Source of the DNA: Agapanthus africanus
Taxonomy: Eukaryota; Streptophyta; Magnoliopsida; Asparagales; Amaryllidaceae
Direction: 5' to 3'
Assembly: GCA_030015575.1 (NCBI GenBank)
Contig: JASDDO010000024.1
Span: forward strand, 219,376,996 to 219,440,995
Length of the DNA stretch: 64,000 nucleotides
Shown here: positions 1-13,943 of the stretch, piece by piece
Position numbering within the stretch: the stretch's first letter is position 1
Layout of the letters: every line of letters begins with the position of its first letter
The notes under the pieces: model-generated
What the model saw: the letters and a program-made list of their open reading frames with translations, nothing else
Told to the model about the DNA's origin: nothing
Databases searched by the model: none
Position numbers and translations under genes: made by a program

Positions 1-2225
1 CAAGTGGAAGATCTCCTCAAGGAAGGCTTTGTTCACAAGAGTCTTAGTCCATGTGTCGTTCCCGTGCTACTCATATCCAAGAAAGACGGAACATGGAGGA
101 TGTACGTCGATAGTCGAGCAATCAACAAAATCACAATAAAGTACTGGTTCTCCATCCCTCGGCTACAAGACATGCTAGATACATTGGCGGGTGCTCATGT
201 CTTCTTGAAGATTGATCTCAAGAGCGGCTACCACCAAATTCACATACGGCCCGGAGATGAATGGAAGACCGCCTTTAAGACACGAGAGGAACTTTACGAG
301 TAGCTCGTCATGCCGTTCGGGTTCTCTAACGTACCAAGCACATTTATGCGGCTCATGAACCAAGTTTTAAAGCCCTTCATCGATAAATTCGTAGTCGTTT
401 ACTTTGATGACATTTTAATTTTCAGCCATAACAAAGATCATTTGATGCACTTAAGGAAGGTTTTGCTAGTACCGCTGGAAAATAAATTGTTCATCCAATT
501 CAAGAAATGTTATTTCATGACGAACCGTTTGATCTTTTTCGGATTCATCGTAAGCACGGAAAGCATCACTGTCGATGAGAAAAAGGTTCGTGCGATCCAT
601 GATTAGCCTACACGACTACCGTGACCGAGCTCCGCGGTTTCCACGGTCTTGCCACCTTCTACTGTCGGTTTGTTAAATATTTCAGCAATATTATAGCACT
701 AATCACTGAGTGCACGAAGAAAGGACCGTTTCGTTGGACACCCGAAGCTGAAGCAAGTTTCCACCTCATAAAGAAGAAGCTCACAACCCCCGTCCTTGCT
801 TTGCCGGATTTTGACACGGTGATCGACAGATTTTCGAAGATAGCACACTTCGTTGCGTGTCGGAAAACGGATGATGCCACCAATGTGGCGGGACTATTCT
901 TTCACGAGGTGGTATGATTTCATGGTATGCCAAAGACAATCACATCGGACGTGACACGGTTTCTCTCACACTTTTGGAGGAGTTTGTGGGGACGTCTCAG
1001 TACAACGCTAAATTTCAGTAACACCAGTCACTCACAAACTGATGGGCAAATGGAAGTCGTGAATCGCACTCTTGGAAATATCCTTCGCAGCCTTACCGGG
1101 ACTCGACCGATGCAGTGAGATGTTGTTTTAGCACAAGCAAAGTTCTCTTATAACTCTATGGAAAACCGATCGTTGGGAAGGTCCCTGTTCGCCATCGTAT
1201 ACGTCCAACCTTCTTGACATCTTCTCGACCTTACTCCTTTACCAAAACTTCTGGATCAAAACATCTCGGCTGACAACATGGTGGAGCGCGGCCAATTAAT
1301 TCATAAAGAAATTCGCTAAAAGCTTCATGAGTCGAACACCAAGTACAAAGAGAATGCGGACAAACACCGGTGGTAACATACCTTCCAAGTTGACGATTTC
1401 GTTATGGTGCATCTACGCAAAGATCGCTTCCCAGTCGGTACGTATCACAAGCTCACCAACCGCAAGATCGGCCCTTAACGCATGCTCAGGAAAATCAACA
1501 ACAACGCCTATGTCATCGACCTTCCAGAAGAGTTCAACATTTCAAGGACATTCAAAGTGGTTGATCTTTTTAGCTACTACCCACCAGAAGAGGAACCAGA
1601 TCTTTCCGTGCACATCACTACTAACTCAAGAACGAGTTTTTTAAGCCGGGGAGTCTGATGTAGCGCACTTTAATGCGTACATCACGTACGAGCACGACCG
1701 GCCAGCGATCAAGCAGCTGGAAGGCAAATAAGGGAATATTTTCCCAATCAAATTGGATTTATCTATATTTGGATAGATCATAATTGATTGGATAGATTAT
1801 AATTAGATTTTTCAATCAATTAGGATTTATCTATATTTTCATATTTGGATAGATCATAATTGATTGGTTTGATTTACTTTTATTAGGGTAGATTTGTTTT
1901 TGAATATTTTTCTTACTAGATTAGGATTGTTTTTATTCCTAGTTATCTCTTAGCCTTTAAACCGATTTGCTTCTCAAGACGGTATTTAGTTATAAATAAA
2001 ACATATGACCTCTTGTAAAGGTTATCTTGAAAATAATAAAAATTTGAGTTTCTCTCTTTCCTGTGGATTCGGCTCTTCGTGGATTCGGCCAAACTCTATT
2101 GTCCCGTCTTCTTGCCTTTAGCAGCGGCGCATCCAGTTATCCGGGTTTGTGGAACTTAACAGTTCTCCGCATTCCAATGCGTGGTTCGGCACTCTTCAAA
2201 TACCTTGCCGCGTAACGAATTTACA
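1..2225 (+). mobile_element. Ty3/gypsy fossil, 3' part with 3' LTR
   Basis: The window opens inside a Ty3/gypsy polyprotein on the plus strand. Reverse-transcriptase signatures are visible at 40-420 ([11 protein letters not shown], then MPFGFS and YFDDILIF). Integrase signatures follow at 820-1100 ([25 protein letters not shown]). A short C-terminal tail ends near 1645, then a purine-rich tract and an LTR-like block. The motif set is typical of plant chromovirus-type gypsy elements, but I cannot fix the lineage. The element is old and clearly broken, with many breaks. Its left end lies outside the window. The right end sits just upstream of the first visible exon of the reductase gene, so it may lie in that gene's intron. 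Confidence 0.85.
1656..2225 (+). repeat. Probable 3' LTR of the gypsy fossil
   Basis: A block of about 570 bp starts with TGATGTAGCGC directly after a purine-rich tract (near 1643-1653) and ends with TTTACA. It is AT-rich in its middle part. The partner LTR is outside the window, so both edges are inferred and no target-site duplication can be shown. Confidence 0.5.
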
Positions 2226-2303
2226 CCTTTTCTCTATTTTTCTTTCTTTTTTATTTATTTTTTAAAAGAGAAACGAGTCCACACCTTATCGCCATTAAGA
2301 GTG

Positions 2304-2409
2304 ATCCTTGAAAGCATCCAACTGTTTCCAAAACAAATACGATAAATAAACAAGTAATCCTTGAAAGTACCCAACTGTTTCCAAAACAAAAGGATATAAA
2401 CAAACTAAG
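2304..2409. repeat. 53-bp imperfect tandem duplication
   Basis: The string ATCCTTGAAAG followed by CCAACTGTTTCC occurs at 2304 and again at 2357, a period of 53 bp with a few differences. It lies between the gypsy LTR and the first visible reductase exon, probably in intron sequence. Confidence 0.7.
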
Positions 2410-2434
2410 CGTGGGCGGCGTTTTGTAGGCATAG

Positions 2435-4611
<2,177 letters not shown>

Positions 4612-5829
4612 CGATTGCAGCTAAATTTCTGTGTATCTGCGCATGTATCCGTATCGGCAGTGTGTTTGTGTGTATGTGTCTATATCTGTAGCTTAAGCGG
4701 GCGTTTGTGCGGTTTTGTGGAGTATGAAATTATGTATGCTATCAAGGTACAATGATTTAAATACCTGAATAAATGGAGCCTTGTATTTTCTTCATGGGGG
4801 AAAAAAATAATAAAATGAAACCTCATGCATCTATTTGTCTGATCTGTGAATTGCTTCATGTGCATGTTTGCATAAAACTTCTAGCATTGACTAAACATGG
4901 TACAAAGTAGAGTTTATAGTTTTCAAATATATCAACTATTGATTCTCCTTCAAATTGGTAATGCAACAAACCAAACAACTTTATTAACTCAAAAAACCTA
5001 AACAACTAAACAACTCCAAGCATACCATGCACCTAAGTTGAGATAAATTAGCTCAACCTTAAAATAAAACCTTTGTCAAGATGAGTTCTACCCAATATAG
5101 GTTGCTTAATTGTTCATTCCTAGGCGTTAATTCATTATGATAATTTCTTGATATTTAAGTATCCTCCGACATCTTGAGACTATGTGATACGACACAATGA
5201 ATGGAACCTGTTTACACGACGAGTAGACTAGCATATATTGACATTCTCATTTTATTTTATTGAAAGAAGGCTAGATATCATTTTTGAAGTGTGAAATGGT
5301 CATGTAAGTTGCGTGTTAAGGCACAAAATTAATTTTCATGTAGAATAAAAACCAAATAATTTCACATAAATCACATTCGTATTGAATTAAGATATACTAG
5401 CTTGATAATTCTATATTAAAAGTAGATCTTAATCTAACTATTAGAACTAGAAAACTAAGGGGACACATGGCAAGAAGAGAAAGTAATTAAGACAATTACT
5501 ATCCATATGATTAATAGAAACAATGAAAAACACATCAAAGATGCATTCATAAAATTCAATGGGTATTTAAGGAAAGGTAAAATGGGCCAACACCCTATGG
5601 AGTAGCTTACATGGCATGATTTAATTACACTTCGCATTGTATTTTGCATCTTCCTGCCTTTGACATACACATAAGAAAGTTGGCAACGCTTGAATAATAA
5701 TATATTTGTACATTAACTTATCATCTCATTCACCTTTCCAACTCAAAAATTTTCAAGTATTGCATATATATCATAAATAAAAATTTTGAAACAATAATAC
5801 CCATAATATATACGATCAAATATTATTAT
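4612..5829. other. AT-rich intergenic stretch
   Basis: This begins with the probable 3' UTR of the reductase; an AATAAA-type signal lies near 4767. The rest is AT-rich with no convincing gene, RNA or repeat boundary. Confidence 0.5.
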
Positions 5830-6495
5830 TTAAAGGTTTTTTTTATATTTTACCCCCAAAACTTACATATTTCTAAGTTTCACCCCTACAAATTCATATT
5901 TCTAAATATCCCTCCGAAAACCATAAACTTGTTCAAAAATCTCCCCTAATTAGATTTACTCAGTATCCTATAAGAATTTTTCGTTAATTTTGAAATTTTC
6001 ACTTGTTAAAAGACTTGAAAAAGACCAAAATGCCCTTAACAGTCATCTTCCTCTTTCAAATTAAGGCTAGAGCTAGGATTTCTTCTTGATTTTAAAATTA
6101 GGGATTCTCCTTAGACAAAAAAATTAGAGGTTTTCCTCTTCACCCACTACTTATGGATTGATGCAAAGTAGTTTGAGCCTATTTTTACTATTTTGACAAC
6201 TCCAATGAAAAAACGTTCTAGAATATATTGAAATGATGGAAACCCAAGAAAAAGTTGAATATAGAAAGAGGAGAAGAAGAATTCTCAGCCCTTTGAGGAG
6301 ATAGATGGAGGGATCACATCTCTAACTCAAGTTCTTAGTTAAATCAAGCAAACCAAGTTAAATTCTCACGGAATATAGATGACGTGGGTTTTTTTGGTTA
6401 ACGGAGAAATTCTATAGGAGAAATTTAGAAATATAAAATTTTAGAGATGAAATTTAGAAATATGTAAGTTTTGGGGGTGAGATATGATTTAAATT
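5830..6495. mobile_element. MITE-like element with long terminal inverted repeats (Mutator-type?)
   Basis: The left end (ACCCCCAAAACTTACATATT from 5852) is matched in reverse complement by the right end (AAGTTTTGGGGGTGA, ending about 6480). Alignment of the arms continues inward with gaps for well over 100 bp, including CATATTTCTAAAT and a CTATAGAATTT/CCTATAAGAATTT pair. No transposase is encoded. Long inverted ends and the size near 660 bp suit a non-autonomous Mutator-like MITE. A clean target-site duplication was not identified; a TTTAAA-containing string flanks both ends. Confidence 0.6.
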
Positions 6496-6880
6496 ATATT
6501 AAGTCATCCTCATATATCTATATCCTTATTTTTACTAATGTTTTTAGTTGATGGTTCTTATGTTATATTGCTTAGATTGTCCACACAGAACTGACCTACA
6601 TGAGCCACCAACAAAACCTGTCACGCCCCGCTTCCCAGTGTACAGACAGAGGATGCAACGAGGCCGCTACGTATTTACTCAGAAGTAAACACGCTAAGCG
6701 TATCTAAGCAATATAAAAAATATAAAAAATATACACAAGAGACAAGATGTAAATGAACATCAACTTTATTTATTAAACATTCTTTTTACAATACAACTGA
6801 AATGAAAATACATGAAATGAAAGCAATGTCTAAACAATGGCATAACAGAAATGTAAAGGAAATGTAATGTACAAGTGAAT

Positions 6881-6964
6881 CTAAAACTCTGGGTCTTCAG
6901 TAAACTGATCCAAGTCTTCGCTGCTAGGCTCAATCTCCAGTGAGTCCGAATCACCTGACGACAT
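6881..6964 (-). other. Short acidic ORF inside family 1 LTR (27 codons)
   Basis: The minus-strand ORF starts MSSGDSD, contains IEP and EDLDQ and ends DPEF. The same-length ORF occurs in copy B (24156-24239) with about 60% identity and no length change. Its start lies just after a pyrimidine tract and AG resembling a 3' splice site. It may be an exon or leader peptide of the once-active family. Function is unknown. Confidence 0.45.
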
Positions 6965-6993
6965 TCTAAAGAAGAAGAAAGAGAATGTCGTCA
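6956..6993. other. Hairpin with all-purine loop at the start of the acidic ORF
   Basis: TGACGACATTCT (6956-6967) and AGAATGTCGTCA (6982-6993) are perfect 12-bp inverted arms around a 14-nt loop made only of A and G. Copy B keeps a 9-bp version (24233-24241 with 24258-24266). The minus-strand ATG (6962-6964) lies inside one arm. Confidence 0.7.
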
Positions 6994-9235
6994 GCGAACA
7001 AATCGCTCAGTAAGTCCTGTAAATAGACAAAAATGGAATAGACAGAATAAAGAGTATATTTTTATAATGTTGTATTTAGTATTAACGCTGTTGTTTGTAG
7101 CTTGGTACAGAAGAATGCCAGTGTATATGAGAGGAGTCCCATTATTCCGGAGACTAAGGTATACGGAGCACAACGAACCGTTCAGCCACGGTATAATGGC
7201 AATGGATATTCAGGTTATGTGTGTTATGGTTACAGTCTCGTGCCACTTCTAACACCTTCCGTACCAGTCTACCCCTTATAAACCCCGCGATATCTTGATT
7301 GTATTGTTTGAATTGTATATTGTATATAGACGGATGACTTACCGAAACTATGATATCAGTAATGGAACGGATATAATGAATGATCATGTAAATGGAATAT
7401 ATCCATGGTTCGGTTCAGTCAATATAGATTGATTAGATTGAAAAACCGGATTCATAGATCCATGTTGTATTGTAATTTGATACTTGAATCATATTCAAGT
7501 CAGATTGATTATATTGAGACTCAGTCTGAGTCGGACAATTAGAAAAGAAATTGAATCCTGAATTGGGTTTTGGTGTTATCGGTAACTGCTGCACATGGAC
7601 GGTAGGATTTGTGTCTTTTTCAAAGATAATTACCGTGTTGATAACACCGTTTGTTAAGTTGTCTATCTTAAATAGGCAAGCACCCATATCTCTGGCTTCC
7701 TGAGGCTCAAGAGACCGGTTCCGCTTAAACCTATATTTACTAGGGTCCTTATTATAATTTAGTATAGCTTGAGGGGTTTTATGTAAAATAGTTTTGTTAT
7801 ACTTTCAAAATATATCTCAAATATTTAATTATCTTCTTTAGAGTTTTCTTAGATGTTTCTTTTATTCAATGTGAAATTTCTAGTGAATATAACCTAATTT
7901 CATAATATAAGGTATTTATTTAAAATATTGGAATTATATGGTATTTTCTTGTAAATGAGATGTTTTTCATGAATTTTGGAAAAATGGAATATTAAAAATA
8001 GATATTTTGATATTAATTACATATATATTTATTTATTAAAAATATAAGTTTTATTTATAATAGAAATCATATTTTCTAAAGAAAAAAATGTATTAAAAAA
8101 CTTTCGAGATCGTATGCTCCTAGCGGAGGTCTGCATCTCACTCTACTAAATCTGAGAATATGCAATAATCCGCACTATCCCGAACGGATTTTCCAAATGG
8201 GTTGTAGAGACGCAATTGCAAAGATTTGTTAAATACACTACTTATAGATAAATGTTTTATAAGTTGAAGGTAGTTATATGTAAAGTCGTATTTTCCCAAA
8301 TCTATGTTCCCAAATTCCATCGTGTTATATTAGATATGTGTGTTGTGAGGACGTAGGTCATTACCTCGTGAACTATCTATAGGCATAATAAGGAATTATG
8401 ATGGTTTATGTTGAAACTAAAGTATATGGTATTTTTCCGAAAAAGTAAAATAAAAGTTACAAAAATGATTAGTGTGATGTGCAACTTGTTTTATTAAGTT
8501 TGTTAATGTTTATTAATCAACATATAAGAATATGGTTTTATTTTGTTAAAGAAAAGTGTAGTTTTTAAAGAAAACCGAATCGAAAGTCGGACTAACTCCG
8601 CTTCCGTCGGGTTTTATTTTGAAAGTTTTTAGAATATAGAAGAGAAAAGAAATAGGAATTTACTGGATGATTGGTTAGAGGAGAGAAAGAGGAAGAGGTG
8701 GGAGTTGCCGGTGCATCGTTTCGTCGTCGGAAACTCCTTGAGTTGTCGCCGGAAGTTCGTCGGAGCTTCGCCCTTTGCTAACTCCACTTGCACATAAAAG
8801 GATCTTGGAATTTTCTTGAGAGTTTTTGTAGGAAATTTCAGTGTGAAGGGGTGTAAAAATAGAGTGGTATTTATAGGACACATTAGGGTTTGGGGTGTGA
8901 TAAATTTGCATTTAAATTTGCATTAAAGGGGTTTTAATATTCTCTATAAATGGACAGAAAATAAACAATACTGGGGTTATGGGGGGAGTCCAAGAGTCGT
9001 TAGGGTTAAAAAAATTTAGGGTTTGGCCTCATTAGAACCGGCGGCGCCGGCCTAACAACACATCTCGCCGGTCCGATCTAGGGGTGGGGGCTGGATTGGG
9101 GCCACTTGTCCCTGACGCTTGGTCTAGTCTCATGCACATATTTGTTTAGGTTGTGGCTCTTGGTTTTACGGGTTGTGCACGTGTATACTTTTGGGCTTCT
9201 AAAAGATTAAAAGAATTTTAAAAAGAATGTGTGGT

Positions 9236-9304
9236 TGATGAGATTTGAACTCTGGTACTTTGGTTCAGCAGTGCAAGGTCTTACCAGTGAGCTACAAGCT
9301 CTTT
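9236..9304 (-). other. tRNA-like sequence with A and B boxes in family 1 LTR
   Basis: On the minus strand TAGCTCACTGGTAA (9281-9294) matches the pol III A box. GTTCAAATCT (9241-9250) matches the B box about 44 bp downstream. Copy B has the same arrangement at 26782-26853. It resembles a tRNA-derived SINE head but shows no convincing cloverleaf, so it is not called as a tRNA gene. Confidence 0.5.
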
Positions 9305-9417
9305 CTTGCTGTTCAAAAGTAAATCAAATTCTTATAGTACTCACAGGAATTGTAAATACTCCAAGTATACATTTACTTTTAATCAAATTTATGTACACAA
9401 GAATTGGAGTTGTTACA

Positions 9418-10401
9418 AACTTTCCCGTGCCAGTCCGGGTTATGCTGCTGGATGACGTCCTCGTTGATTGTATGAAGATCCATGGCTGAATGCGGACGGT
9501 CGTGCTCCTCAGTAAACGCAACCGCCCGATCCTCAATCTCGTTGTTCATCCGTTACTGCAAGAAATTAAAGTATGAACCTAATTAAGTCAATTATTGAAA
9601 AAAATATTAGGTGATTTAAATAACTACAATAAATCATGTAAGTGCATATTTACATAATGCTCAGTCGCCTCTTGTGAGTAAGGGCAGCTGGAGGCACGCG
9701 CAAATCCAATACTGTAAAGCTCTACACGACTGAGAATTTCTCCCGTCCGCCTCGCTTGCTATTTAGACAAAATTTGATTTAAATGAAAGTTTAGGAATTT
9801 GACAAATTCAAGTTGACTCGTCGTTGGATTGATCTCTCTAGACGATACGTAATCTCTTATGCTTGAAGTAAAAAAAAAACACAGCAGTTTTGGAACATTC
9901 TACGTGCATCTTAATCTTGTGTATGAGATCTATATCTATTAACGACATTAGACTCTCAACTACTGGTCTGATTCGGATGCAAATATTCTTATATCTTCTG
10001 TTATATTGGTATCTACAGCTGTATGAACCTAACGATGCACGATAAGATTTCAAAAAAAACGTATTTAGTTTAAGGGATGCGACATGAATTATATAATTTA
10101 AGATATTTTAATGTTAAACTTACATATTGGTTAAACCATGACGCAAATTCTCGATTTTGATTATTATCGATGTGCCTGGGAAGCGATTAACCCCTTGGTG
10201 GTCTATATTGAGCTCTCCATAATCTAAAAATGAAACAATGCAGTTAGATAATTTCATAATTATGTGTTGAGAAAAGTATCAGGCTATATACATACTCTTG
10301 AAATACGTCGACCTTATCAGAGTTAAATAATACATATCTATATATTGTGCCATGTTCCTGACTACGAAGTGCGGCATGTTTCACGACACCTATTATGCTC
10401 C
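9418..10401 (-). mobile_element. En/Spm (CACTA) transposon remnant
   Basis: Minus-strand exon-like pieces resemble CACTA-encoded proteins. RYVLFNSDKVDVFQEY is seen near 10270-10330, and HIDNNQNREFASWFNQY with a GTAAG donor near 10130-10190, as in the C-terminal part of TNP2-type transposases. RRTGEILSRVELYS (about 9705-9750) and a start MNNEIEDRAVAF leading to NEDVIQQHNPDWHG (about 9420-9555) recall plant Transposase_24 proteins. Between GVNR and RHIDNN the reading shifts frame, so the copy is decayed. Both ends are cut by LTR insertions and no CACTA termini were found. Confidence 0.5.
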
Positions 10402-13400
10402 TGTCACGTCCCGCTTCCCAAAATACGTAAATACGGTACGTGACAGAACCAACCATACTATCTATGGATAGGAAAGATCCCTCCATAATCACATTACGGC
10501 TGTCAATCAGATATCAAGAACAATAAATAAAATCTAACACATGTTGTAACACCCGAGCCCAATAGTACTATTTCTTTTGTTAGTTGAGTGTTATATATTG
10601 CTCATTCCAATTTTCCTGATTGTTTGGTGTTTTTTGCAAAATTTTAACCGGTTAAGTCATTTTGGCACATAACAAATTTTAACTCCTAAAATGAAATTTA
10701 AAATATCCATGTTGGCCTACTCGTCGCCACTAGTCGCGTGGTAGCGTCCGCATGTCGAGATTCCGTCCCGTTCGGCTAAACGGGCAAGTTTGGACGACTA
10801 CGCGCGCATGCAAGTGTCCGACTTGGGGGCATGCATTTTAATCATTAAACACCTCTTTTCAAAACTTGGACCTCGCTTAAAATCCTATAATTTGAATTTG
10901 GAGCATTTGGGCGCAACCCGGGCGCGATTTGAAAATGTTTCATTTAGCGCCAAAAGGGCCCATTTAATTAAATATCCCAAAATTTAATATATACGATTAT
11001 AATCTTTTTTAACTGTTAAATCCTTTAAAATCTTTTTAAAATTTTCCTTGTTTTCCTCCCAGCCAATCACAGCGAAGGACTGTACCCTCGTGGGCCCCCC
11101 TTTCCTCTCTCTCCGTCTCTCTCTCTATTCTCTTTCTCTCTCTCACTCTAAATCTTTCTCTCTCTCTCTCCAATCTCTCTCTCTCTTCCCCTATATAATT
11201 CCCTCCATGCAGCCGCCTCCCCTCTCCCTCTCGATCACGAGAAAACCCACGAGAACCCACGCGCCGCCGACCTCCCCGCGACCTCGCCGTCGCCGTCAGC
11301 ACCTCCTCAACCGTACCGCACCCTCTTCCTCCTTCCTCCGTTCCCCTTCCGCGCCTGCACCCAACCCCGACGCCGCCAACCACCGCAGGTCTCGTCGTCG
11401 ACGTCGCCTCCAGTCACCGACGACGCCCGCGACTCCCTCTCCTCCTCCTCGTCGCGACCTCGTCGTCGCCTTCCTCCTCCCCTCGCCGGACCACCATCAA
11501 ACCCGAGCCCGACCCTGCACCATCCCCGGGTCGCCGGGAACCGCGCCGTCGACCCTCGTCGACGTCACCCGCGCCACCTCCTTTCCCCCTCGATCACCAG
11601 AGCCGACCACCACCCTCCTCTACTCGTCGCACCCCCTCTCCAGCGAACCCGAGGCTGTTCAGGCCTTCACAGCCGCCGTCGCTGCCTCGCCGGCGTTCCA
11701 GCGCCGTCGAGCCCCCCGGGGTTACCCCTGGTGTCTCCCGGTAAGCCTTCCTCATCGTTCCTTTGTGCTAGATACCTTTCCCCGCTGATCCTTGTTATGT
11801 TTATCGCGTTTGCTAACGTTGTTACTTTTGACTTTTGCCGGTTTCCGACCGTGCCGTCTTTTGAACCCGACGCTCCAGCGAAGCACCCTGGTCCGTGTGA
11901 TCCCGTTGTTCTCTGTTGGGACTCGATCCGTGGCCCGTGCACCCGTCTCGTGTTTTCTGCCGACTTTGCATCCGTGCTTTCCGGTTTGCGAAACCGTCGA
12001 GGCAAGTATCCGAATACTTGCTTTAACATGCTAGTGCACAAGATCAAGTCTTGCTACAAACTTAATCATCATGTTATAACCACACAGCTATTAGTAACAT
12101 CGATATCTTTTATAACTTAGAATTGATGGTCACAATTATCCGTAACGTTAAATCAATATAGTAGTTGCTTGCAATTAATCGGTCTGCTATTAATTCACAC
12201 TTTAACTAACTAAACCAAGTAGATCGTCCTCACTTCATTTGTTATATCACCCAGGAGACAATTATTATGCTTTAGTCTAAATTCATGTAGCTTCATTACG
12301 TATGTTGATATTGTTCCACTTTGTGATTATTGCACCCCAAGGGTGCTTGAACCTGTTAATAAGAGAATACAAAACATCACTGTGTTTGCATGGGATAATA
12401 TTGTTATTGCTGTTCCTGCTGTTGTTCTTTATTCGTTACTATATCTGTTATCAGCATACATTTGATTGCATTACATATTGACCGATCTTGATACACCTGA
12501 CGCCCTGTACACATCAACTCAACCTGTTGAAACGTGACCGACCTGTTACCTGATTTCATGCCTAATGCCGACAAACCTGACCATCCCTGCTGTCTATCCA
12601 GACAGACCTACTTTTACCTGATTTTCTGTTGGCATTAGTCCTTGACTACTGAATACCTGACCTGACATACATAACTTGGGGGTATGGGGAAATCAAAGGT
12701 GAAACCGACTTGTAACTCAACAGTTCGATACTTGTTCTGATCAGTCTTACGGGCTTGGCCAGCCCCGGAGTGGTGATGCTGACATCACTCGCCCATCTTG
12801 CTACCTATTACTGCTTAGCGGCACGTCTCGAATTCAGCCCCGAGGACCTTGACCGTGGTCCCGGGCACGCACGGGATACTATTGAGTTACATCGACGATT
12901 CATCAATTGATTTCAAAGACTATAGAGTAGAAACCTAATAGGACAGTTTAGTCACCACTGCACCTTACCCTGCTCTGTTATTTCTTAGTACTACTTTATT
13001 CATGTTCATACTTGCATTGCTTATTACCATGTCTATACTATATACTTGATGTCATGACGCGCTGACGTCTGGGTTTTGCATGGCCCAGATTTCGTACCAC
13101 TGTCGACGACCGAGCAGGAGTACTTCAGCCAGCAGGCTGAACTGTGAGTTCTTTAGGGTTTAGTTTATTTATTTGCATTTCATTTCCAGATGTGAGCCCG
13201 CATTATGGGACGTACGGTTTATTTATTGTATTGGATCATTTGCTTCCGCATTCTTATTTATTGATTTTTGATATTATGGATTTGGACATGTATTAGACTA
13301 GTTTAATGTTTTGTTCTTGATATCTCTACAACCGTAATGTGACTGTGGATGGATATTTCCTACCCACAGGTAGCATGGTTGGCTATGTCACGTGCCCAAT

Positions 13401-13596
13401 CTTGCGTACTCTGGGAAGCGGGGCGTGACACATGTCCATCTGCCACAGTAGATAAAAGTAAAGAAATGTATATAGTGGAAACGAATAAAGATCCGATAAA
13501 TAACACGTCCCTTATGGGATCACCTGAGACGGAAAGTTGGAAAAGGTGATATGCTCTACCACGGTCTTCGGTCTCCCTTTTTGGGCACGCGCCAAC
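10402..13596 (-). mobile_element. Family 2 LTR fragment split by another LTR
   Basis: 10402-10544 starts TGTCACGTCCCGCTTCCC and aligns with the start of the complete family 2 LTR at 53359 (shared TCTATGGATAGGAAA-like and TTACGGCTGTC strings). The sequence resumes after the insertion at 13436-13596 with weaker similarity (AAGATCCGATAAATAAC, GTCCCTTATGGGA). Its right part ends at the copia-type LTR beginning at 13597. Orientation is minus by comparison with the complete copy. Confidence 0.5.
10545..13430 (+). mobile_element. Inserted long LTR (family 4), TSD CATGT
   Basis: This 2886-bp block starts TGTAACACCCGAG and ends GGGAAGCGGGGCGTGACA, with exact 5-bp duplications CATGT at 10540-10544 and 13431-13435. 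A TATA box (CTATATAATT, 11191-11200) follows a CT-rich tract and precedes a GC- and CpG-rich stretch. A GAGGCAAGT splice-donor-like site lies at about 11999-12007. No second LTR or internal region is present, so it reads as a solo LTR. The 246-codon open frame at 11048-11788 is Pro/Arg/Ser-rich low-complexity translation and is not called as a gene. Confidence 0.75.
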
Positions 13597-13943
13597 TGTT
13601 AGTTATATGTATGACTTAGAGACCATTACTGTACATACGATATATATTGTAGTTAATGCTTGGACATATATAGGAAGGACTTTCTTGCTCTACATGATAG
13701 TATGCTATCTGGTTGCTCATTATCTTAACATGTACACTTATTGTCTCTCTATTACATGTTGATAAAGCCCTTAGGATGAGTACTTGACTACCAGGATTAT
13801 GATGCAGATCATACTAGTTGATGGGCGATGGATGATCCCACATCCATTGGTGTTTGACATCAGAGAAGGTATACGGGTGCTCAGTGGAAACTGGCTACAC
13901 TGAACGGACTCGGCGAGAACTCTTAGATGATATTATACCTATC

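Larger units (their letters stand above)
6619..9417 (-). mobile_element. Long LTR, family 1 copy A (solo or end LTR)
   Basis: This 2.8 kb block starts TGTCACGCCCCGCTTCCC and ends GTTGTTACA, so it has TG...CA ends in either orientation. It aligns through most of its length with 23903-26983. A TATA box (CTATAAATACC on the minus strand, about 8868-8877) shows that the LTR reads leftward. Near its 5' (right-hand) end lies a tRNA-like sequence, and near its 3' end a short acidic ORF. No exact 5-bp duplication flanks it. Only LTR sequence is recognised, so the superfamily is unproven (Ty3-type suspected). It is diverged from copy B and old. Confidence 0.7.

Noticed and set aside
10730-10790. tRNA-like boxes in the family 4 LTR (CTAGTCGCGTGGTAGCG ... 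GAGATTCCGTCC)
   Set aside because: The position resembles that in family 1, but the B box departs too far from consensus.
11048-11788. Open frame of 246 codons, Pro/Arg/Ser-rich
   Set aside because: It lies in the CT- and CpG-rich transcript leader of an LTR. The composition follows base bias, overlapping frames are open on both strands, and no domain is visible.
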